From assembly GCA_013694585.1 (NCBI GenBank), contig JACDCB010000123.1:1-34726 (forward strand): a stretch of 34,726 bases of DNA. Direction: 5' to 3'. This document shows positions 8,517-17,044 of this stretch, one piece after another; position 1 is the first letter of the stretch; each line of letters begins with the position of its first letter. Position numbers and translations under genes: made by a program. Source of the stretch: Candidatus Nitrosopumilus sp. GTDB taxonomy: Archaea > Thermoproteota > Nitrososphaeria > Nitrososphaerales > Nitrososphaeraceae. The notes under the pieces are model-generated. The model saw only the letters and a list, made by a program, of their open reading frames with translations. It was not told the DNA's origin and did not search any database.

Positions 8517-8610
8517 GTCTAAATTTATTCGAAATTGTCTTATTTTAGAGTTACAATAATCTTTAATCTAAAGCAAATACTTAATTTTTAGAACTGTTCT
8601 TTTAAAGCTG

Positions 8611-9042
8611 TTGTCGCAGTCTTACTATGACATACTAGAGATAGACCAACATGCAACTAATGCCGATATCAAAAAGTCATTTAGACTTCTTGCTCTCAAG
8701 CACCATCCTGACAAAAACAAGAGTAATGAGTCTCATCAAAAGTTCTTACAAATAGTAGAGGCGTACGAAGTACTTTCTGACGAAAATTCAAGAAGGAAAT
8801 ACGATTTGATGAATTCTTCGTCGAACCAATCTTCCAGTTTTACTACAAGTTGGACACCATCAGCTGATTTATCGAAATTTTATAGTTACGATGTTATAAA
8901 GAATTGGCAAGTCCCAAACAAATCTACTGGAGGCATGTGGGACATAGGAGAAAAGGAAAATCTTGGAATGTGGAAGACCACATTAGCACTATTTGGATCA
9001 TTAACATGCGTTGCGGTCTTTATTATTATTCTCTCAAACTAG
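8611..9042 (+). CDS. J-domain (DnaJ-like) protein with C-terminal membrane anchor
   Basis: Residues 4-66 form a J domain: YYDILEIDQHATNADIKKSF, the HPD motif at 32-34 (HHPDKNK), and EAYEVLSDENSRRKYD. J domains stimulate Hsp70 ATPase and deliver clients. There is no Gly/Phe or zinc-finger region as in true DnaJ. A Ser/Thr-rich linker is followed by a hydrophobic C-terminal segment (LALFGSLTCVAVFIIILSN), so the protein is probably tail-anchored with the J domain in the cytoplasm. The start is TTG; no ATG is in frame upstream of the domain, and TATA-like ACTTAATTTTTA (8579-8590) is centred 26 bases before it, as for a leaderless gene. Confidence 0.85.
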   Translation: MSQSYYDILEIDQHATNADIKKSFRLLALKHHPDKNKSNESHQKFLQIVEAYEVLSDENSRRKYDLMNSSSNQSSSFTTSWTPSADLSKFYSYDVIKNWQVPNKSTGGMWDIGEKENLGMWKTTLALFGSLTCVAVFIIILSN

Positions 9043-9129
9043 TTGTTGCAACTATCAATCACGTCTAATCTACAAATAACCAACCTTCGATTTTATTTTA
9101 CAACTATGTAAAAGAGCAATTTTTCGATT

Positions 9130-10017
9130 CTAATTTTTTGTACTATTAGCAGGTTCCCACAGGTGGGAGACTTGCTCTCTATCCCTAAAGTAGCTAATAG
9201 GTAGATGCATATAGCACAATAAAAGACATAATGAACCTTTAGGATATTTTATTGAATTCTTGATAAATTCTTTAATGGTTAGAGAGGGGTGAGCATCGAA
9301 ATCAAATTTTCTTGTTAGTTCTTTTATCTGATTATGTCCTCTTATGGCTCTTATTATCTGGCTAAAAAAATCATGTCTGGTAATTGGGGGGTTAAAATAA
9401 ATTATGGCATCATCATCATAGAGCACTCTCTTGTTCATTTCAAGTACTTTGCATTGAAGATATAGATCTATTGCTATTATTTCCTCTGGAATTTCTATCT
9501 CTTTGGCCAACTGAGCATCTAAAGCGAGTGCTCTTCCCATAGTCGTGTATTGAGAAAGGCCATGCATTCTTATCGATCTTAACCAATAAGCAATAAAAAT
9601 AGATGCACAAGCATATAGATTCGTACTCCTAATTTTAGGGATGGTATTAGAAGCGCACAATCCCACGTTGTCTACGATCTTATTCGATAATTTTGAAATA
9701 CAATTTTCTTCGATCTCGATGTCGGCATCTAATAATACTATAATACTACCCTTTGCATTTCTGAATATAGTATTCCATCCTTGACTTGCACCTTTTCTTT
9801 TGTCATTATGAATGAGACGAATATTGTATTCTGGATTTTCAGCCTTTACTTTTCTGATTAGATTTGGAGTTTCATCGTTTGAATCGTCTACGAAAATTAC
9901 CTCGGTTATAACAAACTTCTTTGCTAGTTGCTGAGATTTGAGCGAATCAAAAAATTTCAAAATATTATGTTCCTCGTTATAAGTAATTATACCTATTGTG
10001 ACAGCACAGTTATTCAT
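9130..10017 (-). CDS. Family 2 glycosyltransferase
   Basis: This 295-residue protein has a GT-A fold. ITYNEEHNI at 11-19, VDDSNDET at 43-50 (nucleotide binding), NDKRKGASQGWN at 71-82, and the metal-binding LLDADIEI at 95-102 are typical of GT2. It would transfer a sugar from a nucleotide- or dolichol-phosphate sugar to a lipid, polysaccharide or protein acceptor; the donor is not predictable. A hydrophobic stretch near residue 265 (LCLLLCYMHLPISYF) may associate with the membrane. Its start codon overlaps the end of the HIT gene by four bases (ATGA), so the two are cotranscribed. Confidence 0.85.
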   Translation of the reverse strand: MNNCAVTIGIITYNEEHNILKFFDSLKSQQLAKKFVITEVIFVDDSNDETPNLIRKVKAENPEYNIRLIHNDKRKGASQGWNTIFRNAKGSIIVLLDADIEIEENCISKLSNKIVDNVGLCASNTIPKIRSTNLYACASIFIAYWLRSIRMHGLSQYTTMGRALALDAQLAKEIEIPEEIIAIDLYLQCKVLEMNKRVLYDDDAIIYFNPPITRHDFFSQIIRAIRGHNQIKELTRKFDFDAHPSLTIKEFIKNSIKYPKGSLCLLLCYMHLPISYFRDREQVSHLWEPANSTKN

Positions 10018-10448
10018 AGTCCCTCGATATTCTCTCTAATTTTTTGAGCAACACTTTCAAGCTCCTTTATTTGTGCTATCTTACGCATAGGCCATTGACC
10101 TTTAACTTTCTCAATAGAATATCTAGGGACTATGTGAACGTGCACATGTGGCACAATCTGATTTGCAGATTTTCCATTGTTCTGATTAATATTAAATCCG
10201 TCGCTTCCTAATACACTAGTGATCGCTTTTGCCAATCGTGGGACTAAAGAATGCATCTCGCCTACCTCCTTAATTGGCATTTCCAAAATATTTTTGAAAT
10301 GCTGTTTAGGCACTAATAGCGAATGTCCATGGTTTATTGGGTACTTGTCCAGAAATGCCAAAAATTTTTCATCTTCGTAAATTATCGCATTGGGTAGATT
10401 TTTCAGTACAATCTGACAAAAAATGCAATTGTGATTTAATGTCTGCAT
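10014..10448 (-). CDS. HIT family hydrolase
   Basis: The histidine triad HVHVHIVPR is at residues 101-109 (nucleophile His103), and GHSLLVPKQHF is upstream. Cys8 and Cys11 (CIFC) with His50 form the structural zinc site of HinT-like proteins. These enzymes hydrolyse AMP-lysine, AMP-NH2 or dinucleoside polyphosphates. I chose ATG 10448 (144 residues) over the in-frame TTG at 10457, because the CIFC motif starts right after it and the minus-strand TATA-like element near 10477 lies about 29 bases upstream. It overlaps the downstream glycosyltransferase gene by four bases. Confidence 0.88.
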   Translation of the reverse strand: MQTLNHNCIFCQIVLKNLPNAIIYEDEKFLAFLDKYPINHGHSLLVPKQHFKNILEMPIKEVGEMHSLVPRLAKAITSVLGSDGFNINQNNGKSANQIVPHVHVHIVPRYSIEKVKGQWPMRKIAQIKELESVAQKIRENIEGL

Positions 10449-10571
10449 CCTTATCAAGATAGTGAGATACCGAAATATTTAATTTAATATTTTATACAGT
10501 TAATATATCTTGTCATAATTTGACGATTATTTTTAGTTCATTTTAAATAGCTCGAAAATTTTTTACAAAGT

Positions 10572-10757
10572 ATGAGTGAATCAATTGAGTTAGAAAGTTT
10601 CACACTGAATTTTTCTTTCCCGTGCCCAAAATGCGAATACCTTAATGAGATCTCTTCAAACGAACTGCATAATAATAGCATCGAATGTGGAATGTGCGAG
10701 ACGATATTCAAGTTTGAGGGTTTGGATTCTATAAAAATATTAGCTACCTTGGAGTAA
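10572..10757 (+). CDS. Small zinc-ribbon protein
   Basis: This 61-residue protein has one zinc ribbon: CPKC at residues 18-21 and CGMC at 39-42, separated by 17 residues, on a beta-rich framework. Such mini-proteins are common in archaea and usually unassigned; nucleic-acid or protein binding is likely. The ATG lies about 26 bases after TATA-like ATTTTAAATA (10541-10550). It precedes ilvD by 61 bases on the same strand, but ilvD has its own promoter, so the functional link is weak. Confidence 0.7.
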   Translation: MSESIELESFTLNFSFPCPKCEYLNEISSNELHNNSIECGMCETIFKFEGLDSIKILATLE

Positions 10758-10783
10758 TGTTATAATCTTAACAAAAGAATTAA

Positions 10784-10796
10784 GTTTTTATTTTAT
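10784..10796 (+). promoter_or_regulatory. TATA box of ilvD
   Basis: GTTTTTATTTTAT is centred about 28 bases before the ATG at 10819, consistent with a leaderless ilvD message. Confidence 0.5.
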
Positions 10797-10818
10797 GATT
10801 TTAATCTAGGTATTTGTA

Positions 10819-12546
10819 ATGATCTTACCGAGCAGAAAAACAGTTGAGGGAGCATCTCGCGCCCCCCATAGGGCAATGTACAAGTCGATGGGTCTCTCTG
10901 ACGATGATCTTAGCAGGCCATTAGTTGCGGTTTCTAGTACGTGTAATGAGGCAACTCCATGTAATATTCATTTGGGAAAGCTTGCTCAAAAAGCAAAGGA
11001 AGGTGTGAAGGACTCTGGAAACACACCGAGAGAATTCACTACAATCGCTGTTTCAGACGGCATTGCTATGGGACACGAAGGAATGAAATCCTCTCTTGTT
11101 AGCCGGGAGATCATAGCTGATTCAATTGAGGTAATGGTTAGAGCACATCAATATGATGCAATAGTTGGAATTTCTGGGTGTGATAAAAGCTTGCCAGGAA
11201 CCCTAATGGCTATGGCTCGACTCAATTTACCGTCCATATTCGTTTATGGTGGTACCATTCTTCCAGGTAATTGGAATGGTAAACCGGTTACAATTCAAGA
11301 TGTTTATGAGGCAGTGGGATCATTTGATGCCGGTAAAATGAGCTTGGAAGATTTGATAAGCCTCGAAAATGTTGCCTGCCCGTCGGCGGGGTCATGTGCA
11401 GGCATGTATACAGCTAATACTATGGCATCGATAAGCGAGGCATTAGGAATGTCGTTACCAGGAAGTGCCACACCTCCTGCGGAAAGCGAAGAAAGATACA
11501 AAATTTGCTTTGAAACTGGTAAATCTATTGATCATCTTTTACTTAACGATTTGAAACCTAGGGATATAATGACCTACGAGGCATTCGAAAATGCAATCAT
11601 GATGGCAAATGCGATAGGAGGTTCGACTAACGCAATACTTCATTTATTAGCACTCTCACGTGAAACCGGAATCGACTTGGATATAAAAGATTTTGAATAT
11701 ATACGAAGAAAGACACCTCACATTGCAAATATGAGACCTGGTGGGAATTATGTAATGTTAAACTTGGATAATATTGGGGGCATCCCTGTAATTTTGAAAT
11801 CATTACTAGATAAAGGTATATTAAATGGGGATGTAGAGACCGTTACCGGTAAGACAATGAAAGAAAATCTTGAATCTTATGACTTTAGTAATTCCAGGTC
11901 TTATTACAAAGCACACAAAACTGAGTATCGAAATATTCTTCGAACTGTTGATAATCCGATACACAAAGAAGGAACGTTAAAAATTCTATTCGGAAATTTG
12001 GCACCAGAGGGTGCTGTAGTCAAAGTTGCGGGGTTAAAAGAAGATAAATTCGAGGGGGTTGCGAAGGTTTACGATTCAGAAGAATCTGCTTTTGATGCTG
12101 TTTCAAAAAGAGAAATTGGCGAAGGTGATGTTGTTGTAATAAGATATGAGGGGCCGAAAGGTGGACCGGGAATGAGAGAAATGCTCGCGGTAACAGCGGC
12201 AATAGTAGGTCAAGGATTGGGTGAGAAGGTTGCTATGTTGACTGATGGTCGATTCTCTGGTGCAACCCGCGGATTTATGGTAGGGCATGTGTCTCCAGAG
12301 GCAATGGTAGGTGGACCAATTTCCATAATCAAAAATGGTGATAATATTAAGATTGATTTAGTCAAAGAATCGATTGATCTCAAGATTTCAAAGAAAGAAT
12401 CAACAAACAGGATCAAGAAATTTAAACCTATAAAGAATAGGTACCGGTCAGGGGCCCTAGCAAAATATGCAACTTTAGTAAAATCTGCATCAGAAGGTGC
12501 TATAACCTCTCCAATACCGAAGTATATGAAAAAGAACTTTAACTAA
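10819..12546 (+). CDS. ilvD: Dihydroxy-acid dehydratase
   Basis: IlvD converts 2,3-dihydroxy-isovalerate and -methylvalerate to the 2-keto acids in valine, isoleucine and leucine synthesis. At 575 residues it is full length. Cluster ligands fit the [2Fe-2S] type: Cys48 (TPCNIHLG), Cys121 ([11 protein letters not shown], with Lys123 for Mg binding) and Cys193 ([15 protein letters not shown]). The C-terminal signature [19 protein letters not shown] holds the proposed catalytic serine. No other branched-chain gene is adjacent. Its last four bases overlap the end of the convergent secreted-protein gene. Confidence 0.97.
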   Translation: MILPSRKTVEGASRAPHRAMYKSMGLSDDDLSRPLVAVSSTCNEATPCNIHLGKLAQKAKEGVKDSGNTPREFTTIAVSDGIAMGHEGMKSSLVSREIIADSIEVMVRAHQYDAIVGISGCDKSLPGTLMAMARLNLPSIFVYGGTILPGNWNGKPVTIQDVYEAVGSFDAGKMSLEDLISLENVACPSAGSCAGMYTANTMASISEALGMSLPGSATPPAESEERYKICFETGKSIDHLLLNDLKPRDIMTYEAFENAIMMANAIGGSTNAILHLLALSRETGIDLDIKDFEYIRRKTPHIANMRPGGNYVMLNLDNIGGIPVILKSLLDKGILNGDVETVTGKTMKENLESYDFSNSRSYYKAHKTEYRNILRTVDNPIHKEGTLKILFGNLAPEGAVVKVAGLKEDKFEGVAKVYDSEESAFDAVSKREIGEGDVVVIRYEGPKGGPGMREMLAVTAAIVGQGLGEKVAMLTDGRFSGATRGFMVGHVSPEAMVGGPISIIKNGDNIKIDLVKESIDLKISKKESTNRIKKFKPIKNRYRSGALAKYATLVKSASEGAITSPIPKYMKKNFN

Positions 12547-13424
12547 TTTTTTATTTCAATAGAATCTATGATCCCGTAAAGTGGAAAGTTATGAAAATGG
12601 TCTGCTATTTTGTTATCAAGGAAAATGATTTGAATTAGCTCAAAATTATTGATCATAATCATTACTTTACTATTTTCAGCTACAAGTTTATCATCTGTAA
12701 ATAAGTCTAGTGTCCCATCCATGAATACGGTGTCATCATTACCAAAAAACGTATTTCCCTCGCCATTGAAATTGTTAATTGTATGCCAGTGAAACCCTTT
12801 GGCATTTGATGTTATCATTACAAATTTTGAATCAAATAATGTAACTTCCGAAGAATTAACACTCATCTTCCAATTGCCGGATACTACTGTTGAAATATTT
12901 TTATTCACGAAGCCACTAGAATCATTAGTGTTAGCATCATTGTTTATGGTCGGATTCCCTTTTTCAATCGATTGAATAATAATACCCGAAAGCATTGAAA
13001 CCAAATTATTTGATAAGTTGTCGGTCTGATTTAGTTGACCAATGACGGTGGTATCCTCGCTGATGCTTCGACTCGAGTTCATAATCGATGATGAATTCCC
13101 TGTGCTGATTATGCCATCAATCCGTTGGTTAGGTGATAGGGCTTGATCTGAATTTTCAAAATTAGTGCCAAGCTCTGATGACGAAATTAATTGGTTATTT
13201 TCATTAGATCCGTTATTTGATATTAACGATGGTTTTAAGGTGGAGACAAGGGATCCTGAAAGAGCAAATGTGTTATTCACATCCAGTCTACCACTCTTGG
13301 AATTCAAGATGTTTTCCTTAACTACAATATTGTTAATTTCGGCAAGGCCGGCCTCGAAAGTACTTTGAGTGAAATAGATCAAGGATATTAATATGAGTAG
13401 TGGAAGAATTTTTGTCAAATCCAA
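12543..13424 (-). CDS. Secreted or membrane-anchored protein with His-containing C-terminal domain
   Basis: This 293-residue protein starts with a hydrophobic signal or anchor ([18 protein letters not shown]). Residues about 45-180 are rich in Ser, Asn, Thr and probably extracellular linker. The C-terminal ~110 residues form a compact beta-rich domain: [44 protein letters not shown], and [20 protein letters not shown]. The paired histidines (FHWH, HFH) could bind a metal. I recognise this kind of Asn/Ser-rich secreted protein from Thaumarchaeota but not a named family. It is convergent with ilvD (4-base overlap). Confidence 0.7.
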   Translation of the reverse strand: MDLTKILPLLILISLIYFTQSTFEAGLAEINNIVVKENILNSKSGRLDVNNTFALSGSLVSTLKPSLISNNGSNENNQLISSSELGTNFENSDQALSPNQRIDGIISTGNSSSIMNSSRSISEDTTVIGQLNQTDNLSNNLVSMLSGIIIQSIEKGNPTINNDANTNDSSGFVNKNISTVVSGNWKMSVNSSEVTLFDSKFVMITSNAKGFHWHTINNFNGEGNTFFGNDDTVFMDGTLDLFTDDKLVAENSKVMIMINNFELIQIIFLDNKIADHFHNFPLYGIIDSIEIKN

Positions 13425-13464
13425 TAATTGTAATATTGCTGATTTTTTTTAAATAAATTTCTTT

Positions 13465-13474
13465 CCTTATAAAA
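13465..13474 (+). promoter_or_regulatory. TATA box of the 78-residue protein gene
   Basis: CCTTATAAAA is centred about 31 bases before ATG 13501. It supports expression of that small gene and its start. Confidence 0.5.
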
Positions 13475-13500
13475 GTTAGTCCAAAAATTTATGAATCTAG

Positions 13501-13737
13501 ATGTCCTATAAATATGAAATGCTGAACAAAGATCAATTCTTTAATTTCTTAAAAATAAATAACAATATGGAATTCTCTAAAGAGGAGATTATTAATCGCT
13601 TTGCAGAGTCTAATAATGAAGAACAGAGCATAGACTCACTGCTGTCTGAACTTGAGGTTGAATCCACTTATACGAATTCAAACCTAAATGCATCATGTAA
13701 AGCTGGGACCGTGTATTATAAATGGAAAAGTTCCTAA
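13501..13737 (+). CDS. Small protein, unknown
   Basis: This 78-residue acidic protein is not recognised. Predicted helices FFNFLKIN, SKEEIINRFAE and SIDSLLSELEVE, followed by a short strand ending TVYYKWK, have the look of a small winged-helix domain, in which the final strands form the wing. DNA binding is only a guess. It has a good TATA box and an ATG start. It is divergent from the secreted-protein gene and convergent with the next minus-strand gene, 33 bases away. Confidence 0.6.
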   Translation: MSYKYEMLNKDQFFNFLKINNNMEFSKEEIINRFAESNNEEQSIDSLLSELEVESTYTNSNLNASCKAGTVYYKWKSS

Positions 13738-13770
13738 TAACGCTAAATGGTTTTTAATTGTATTTACAGT

Positions 13771-14079
13771 TTAATATTCGTTAACTACAATTTCCTCAAA
13801 TTCACGGTGAATTAACTCCAACACTTCAGGAATAGTGTTTAGGTAAATAATTCCACCAGGCATGCATTCGCTACCCTGAGTATAATTTATGCTGGAACTC
13901 AAAAATGGATATATCTTTTTTGTAGAGTAGTATAGCATAAGTAATACGTAGTTTCCCAGCAAATTCTTGTTTATGAAAATTTTTTTGCAAGTCGATTTAG
14001 ATTCAATTCTGATACCTTCGTCAGAATCCAGAAGCGATAACGATTCCGAAAGGGTTTTGTCTGTTGGATTAACGATCAA
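13771..14079 (-). CDS. Conserved-looking protein of unknown function
   Basis: This 102-residue protein has no recognised motif, no signal peptide and no clear membrane helix (LLGNYVLLMLYYS is a moderately hydrophobic helix). Two cysteines (Cys31, Cys74) are isolated. The end, YLNTIPEVLELIHREFEEIVV, is a probable amphipathic helix. It is divergent from purC with about 70 bases between the starts. The function is unknown. Confidence 0.55.
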   Translation of the reverse strand: MIVNPTDKTLSESLSLLDSDEGIRIESKSTCKKIFINKNLLGNYVLLMLYYSTKKIYPFLSSSINYTQGSECMPGGIIYLNTIPEVLELIHREFEEIVVNEY

Positions 14080-14116
14080 ATGATTACATGGTAAATTGTC
14101 TTTTGATCAATTTAAA

Positions 14117-14126
14117 ACTTATAATT
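14117..14126 (+). promoter_or_regulatory. TATA box of purC
   Basis: ACTTATAATT is centred about 27 bases before the TTG at 14149 and supports this TTG as a leaderless start. The upstream ATG at 14132 runs into a stop after six codons. Confidence 0.5.
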
Positions 14127-14148
14127 AGCATATGGAAAGATTATCAAG

Positions 14149-15012
14149 TTGAAGTTAATCCGTAAAGGTAAAGTAAAGGATATTTATGAAACTAAGGACA
14201 ACACATTAATTTTTTCTTTTTCTGACAGGGTTTCTGCCTTTGACGTTATACTAAATGATGAAATTCCTTATAAAGGAAAAGTCCTATGTGATTTTGCTCT
14301 TTTTTGGTTTAAAATCTTAAAAGGAAAAAACCACTTTAGGAGAAGGGTAGATCCCAGCAAGATTGAAGTAACAAAGCTGAACATGATTCCAATAGAGTGT
14401 GTAGTTCGATCGTATTTATACGGAAGCTTATATTCTAGGTATCTTCAAAATGACGTAGATATTACCGGGACCGAGAAATACTTTGCAAATAAGGATTTGC
14501 AATTAGCTTCAAAATTACCAGACCTGCTGTTTGATCCAACTACTAAATCTGATCAGCATGACAAACCTCTCTCCGAAACAGAAATTCTTAAAAATAGGAT
14601 AGTAAGTCATAGGGAATTTTCGCAATTAAAAAAACTATCTTTGGACTTGTTTTCACAAGTAAACGCGATCGTTTCTGCATCCGGTTTTATTCTCTCAGAT
14701 ATCAAATTTGAATTCGGAAAAGATCCAAAGACAGGAGAAATCATGCTCGGGGATTCGATTGGACCGGATGAATTTAGAATATGGAATAAAGATGATTACC
14801 AGGTTGGACAAATTCAGGACAGTTATGACAAACAAATACTAAGAGATTGGCTGGAGGACATCGGTTTCAGACAAGAAGTAGACAAATGCAACAATAACAA
14901 TACACACCCAAGGATTCCAAAGCTACCAAAAGGCATAATCGAAAAAGTGTCTCAAAGGTACATTGATGCCTATGAACGCATTACAAGATCTACTTTTGAG
15001 AAGTTGGACTAA
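14149..15012 (+). CDS. purC: SAICAR synthetase (purine biosynthesis)
   Basis: PurC joins aspartate to CAIR with ATP. Typical motifs are present: IRKGKVKDIYE at the start, SDRVSAFDVILNDEIPYKG, PIECVVRSYLYGS, and the active-site region FEFGKDPKTGEIMLGDSIGPDEFRIW. At 287 residues it is longer than the E. coli enzyme (237) but close to many archaeal and yeast-type forms. The start is TTG, decided by the TATA spacing and the N-terminal motif. No other purine gene is next to it. Confidence 0.95.
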   Translation: MKLIRKGKVKDIYETKDNTLIFSFSDRVSAFDVILNDEIPYKGKVLCDFALFWFKILKGKNHFRRRVDPSKIEVTKLNMIPIECVVRSYLYGSLYSRYLQNDVDITGTEKYFANKDLQLASKLPDLLFDPTTKSDQHDKPLSETEILKNRIVSHREFSQLKKLSLDLFSQVNAIVSASGFILSDIKFEFGKDPKTGEIMLGDSIGPDEFRIWNKDDYQVGQIQDSYDKQILRDWLEDIGFRQEVDKCNNNNTHPRIPKLPKGIIEKVSQRYIDAYERITRSTFEKLD

Positions 15013-15044
15013 TCAATTTATCAAACGTATGGAGTGATTGTTAT

Positions 15045-15464
15045 TTATTCAACCAGTATAAGTAGCAAGCCCTGTTTGGAAGGGTCTCTCAATAATTCTA
15101 CTATCTTTCTAGGAATGTGTATGGCGCTAATATTACAATTCAGACACAGAGTTCGATTACAAATAAATTCGCTTTTTCTTAAAACAATATCATGATTATG
15201 AGTAAGGATTAGATTATCATTACCAAACCCATGAATTTTAATATTAAACGGTTCAACAATCAATTCTATTTCTACGAAAGAATGATTAGTCTTGATCTTA
15301 TTTTTCATATCACTAGTCAAATCGGAACATGATTTGTTTGCATTAACGCCTATAATACAATCTCCTCTAAATGTCAAGTGCGGATCTTTGGTGACCTCAA
15401 TGGTTCGTGCATGAAGAGATCGAATATTTTTATGGCCGTAAAATTGGATTTCTTCTGTTAACAA
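15045..15464 (-). CDS. DUF371 family protein
   Basis: The 139-residue sequence shows the archaeal DUF371 pattern: FYGHKNIRSLHARTIEVTKDPHLT, then RGDCIIGVNANKSC, and a C-terminal stretch ending in a hydrophobic strand (GLLLILVE). DUF371 is widespread in archaea and of unknown function; its conservation suggests an RNA- or nucleotide-related role, which is inference. The start is TTG at 15464. It is divergent from psmA, with about 90 bases between the two starts. Confidence 0.8.
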   Translation of the reverse strand: MLTEEIQFYGHKNIRSLHARTIEVTKDPHLTFRGDCIIGVNANKSCSDLTSDMKNKIKTNHSFVEIELIVEPFNIKIHGFGNDNLILTHNHDIVLRKSEFICNRTLCLNCNISAIHIPRKIVELLRDPSKQGLLLILVE

Positions 15465-15522
15465 CTAGCCGATTTTATTCATGTTCTTAGGTAAATAACC
15501 CTTTATTTTTTAAATAAGGTAA

Positions 15523-15533
15523 CTATAAATAAA
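15523..15533 (+). promoter_or_regulatory. TATA box of psmA
   Basis: CTATAAATAAA is centred about 29 bases before the TTG start at 15557. Confidence 0.55.
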
Positions 15534-15556
15534 GATTTAGAAGTAATCTAGTTGAT

Positions 15557-16288
15557 TTGTTACCAGCAGCAGCAGGTTATGATAGAGGAATTACTGTTTT
15601 CTCACCTGATGGGCGATTATATCAGGTTGAATATGCAATTGAAACCGTTAGGAGAGGCACATTAGCTTTAGGGATCAAAAGCACTGATGGTGTAATCCTT
15701 GCAGTAGAAGAAAAAACGAGAAAATTGCAAATATCTAATGTAACTCAAAAAATATTTCAAATAGATGATCATATAGGTCTTGCCGCAGCAGGGTATATTC
15801 CAGACGCTCGCACTCAGGTTGACCATGCACGATTTTTTGCCCAGAGCAACCGTCTTATTTATGATGAAGTAGTTGACGTTGAAGGCGTCGCAAAAAATTT
15901 AGCTGATATGGCCCAACAGTATACTCAATATGCCGGAGCCAGACCTTTCGGCGTTGCGTTGATATTAGCAGGTGTCGACAAGAATGGAATTGGCTTGTAT
16001 CTTACTGACCCAAGCGGTACATACATCGGATATGATGCTGTAGCAATTGGTGCGGGAAGCGAACAAGTAACTGAACACTTGGAAAAGAATTATAAAAATG
16101 ATATTGGTCTCGATAAAGCTTGCGTACTTGCCATAGAGTCTATTTTCATGGTGAGTGAAGAAAAGACTGGCACTAAACATATCAGATTGGCTGTGATTGA
16201 TTCGAAATCAAAAACTTTGCGAATGATGTCGTTGGAAGAAATAGAGAATTATTCAAAACAAGTTCAAAGTAAAGAAAGTCAGTCTTGA
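15557..16288 (+). CDS. psmA: 20S proteasome alpha subunit
   Basis: The N-terminal proteasome A signature is YDRGITVFSPDGRLYQVEYA, followed by VRRGTLALGIKSTDGV. The 243-residue length is standard. Alpha subunits form the two outer seven-membered rings, gate entry to the core and dock the PAN or Cdc48 ATPase. There is no beta-type propeptide or N-terminal threonine. The start is TTG with a well-placed TATA box, giving MLPAAAGYDRG, the usual archaeal N-terminus. Beta subunit genes are not in the window. Confidence 0.97.
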   Translation: MLPAAAGYDRGITVFSPDGRLYQVEYAIETVRRGTLALGIKSTDGVILAVEEKTRKLQISNVTQKIFQIDDHIGLAAAGYIPDARTQVDHARFFAQSNRLIYDEVVDVEGVAKNLADMAQQYTQYAGARPFGVALILAGVDKNGIGLYLTDPSGTYIGYDAVAIGAGSEQVTEHLEKNYKNDIGLDKACVLAIESIFMVSEEKTGTKHIRLAVIDSKSKTLRMMSLEEIENYSKQVQSKESQS

Positions 16289-16378
16289 CTGGCTTTAATA
16301 AAATATTATCATACTCGTTTTTTCTATGAATATCCCACCCTATAAATAATTCTTATTTTATTGAAAAATTGATTATCA

Positions 16379-17044
16379 ATGGCAATAGAAATTGGTTCCA
16401 AAGCACCTAATTTGCAACTTTCTAAATGGGTACAAGGTACACCAACTAATATAGATGACTTGGTGGGAAATGTAGTCGTTATTGAAGTATTTCAAGTTAA
16501 CTGTCCCGGATGTTTCCTGTATGGAATTCCGCAGGCAGTTTCGCTGTATGAAAAATATAAGGATAAAAATGTCAAGGTGATAGGAGTCGCCACTGCATTC
16601 GAAGATTATGACAAAAACACCTTACAAAACCTTGAACTTTTGCTTTCAGAAAGTCAAGTTATTGGAGAGACATTTAAGGCATTAAAACAACACGGTAAAT
16701 TGATTGATGGAAATAAGTTATATTACAAGATACCATTTCCTGTATCTTTCGATAAGGTTATCAAAATGCCCGTCGAAGTTTCAGACAAAATGATTTTTGA
16801 TTTTATAGAAATATATTTTTCTGATTTTTCTACATTTTCTGACAAAGATAAAAACGACCTAATTGACAAGGTACGAAATTATTTACAGAATAAGGATTTT
16901 TCGGCATTGACATTTGAGACTTATAGGCTGAGGGGAACACCTTCTTCTATAGTTATTGATAAAGAGGGAATATTGAGGTATAGTTTTTTTGGATCTGAAG
17001 GTTATTTGGAAGGAGCAGTAAACGAGTTGCGAAATGAGCGGTGA
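16379..17044 (+). CDS. Thioredoxin-fold (redoxin/TlpA-like) protein
   Basis: This 221-residue protein begins GSKAPNLQLSKWVQGTPTNIDDLVG, like AhpC/TSA and TlpA redoxins. A CPGC redox motif sits at residues 42-45 after VVVIEVFQVN. A cis-proline region RGTPSSIVIDKEGILRYSFFG near the C-terminus completes the thioredoxin fold. An insert of about 90 residues (about 80-170) separates the two halves, longer than in ordinary TlpA. There is no signal peptide, so it probably acts in the cytoplasm as a disulfide reductase or peroxiredoxin partner; the substrate is unknown. Its stop overlaps the GTG start of the SPOUT gene by four bases. Confidence 0.8.
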   Translation: MAIEIGSKAPNLQLSKWVQGTPTNIDDLVGNVVVIEVFQVNCPGCFLYGIPQAVSLYEKYKDKNVKVIGVATAFEDYDKNTLQNLELLLSESQVIGETFKALKQHGKLIDGNKLYYKIPFPVSFDKVIKMPVEVSDKMIFDFIEIYFSDFSTFSDKDKNDLIDKVRNYLQNKDFSALTFETYRLRGTPSSIVIDKEGILRYSFFGSEGYLEGAVNELRNER

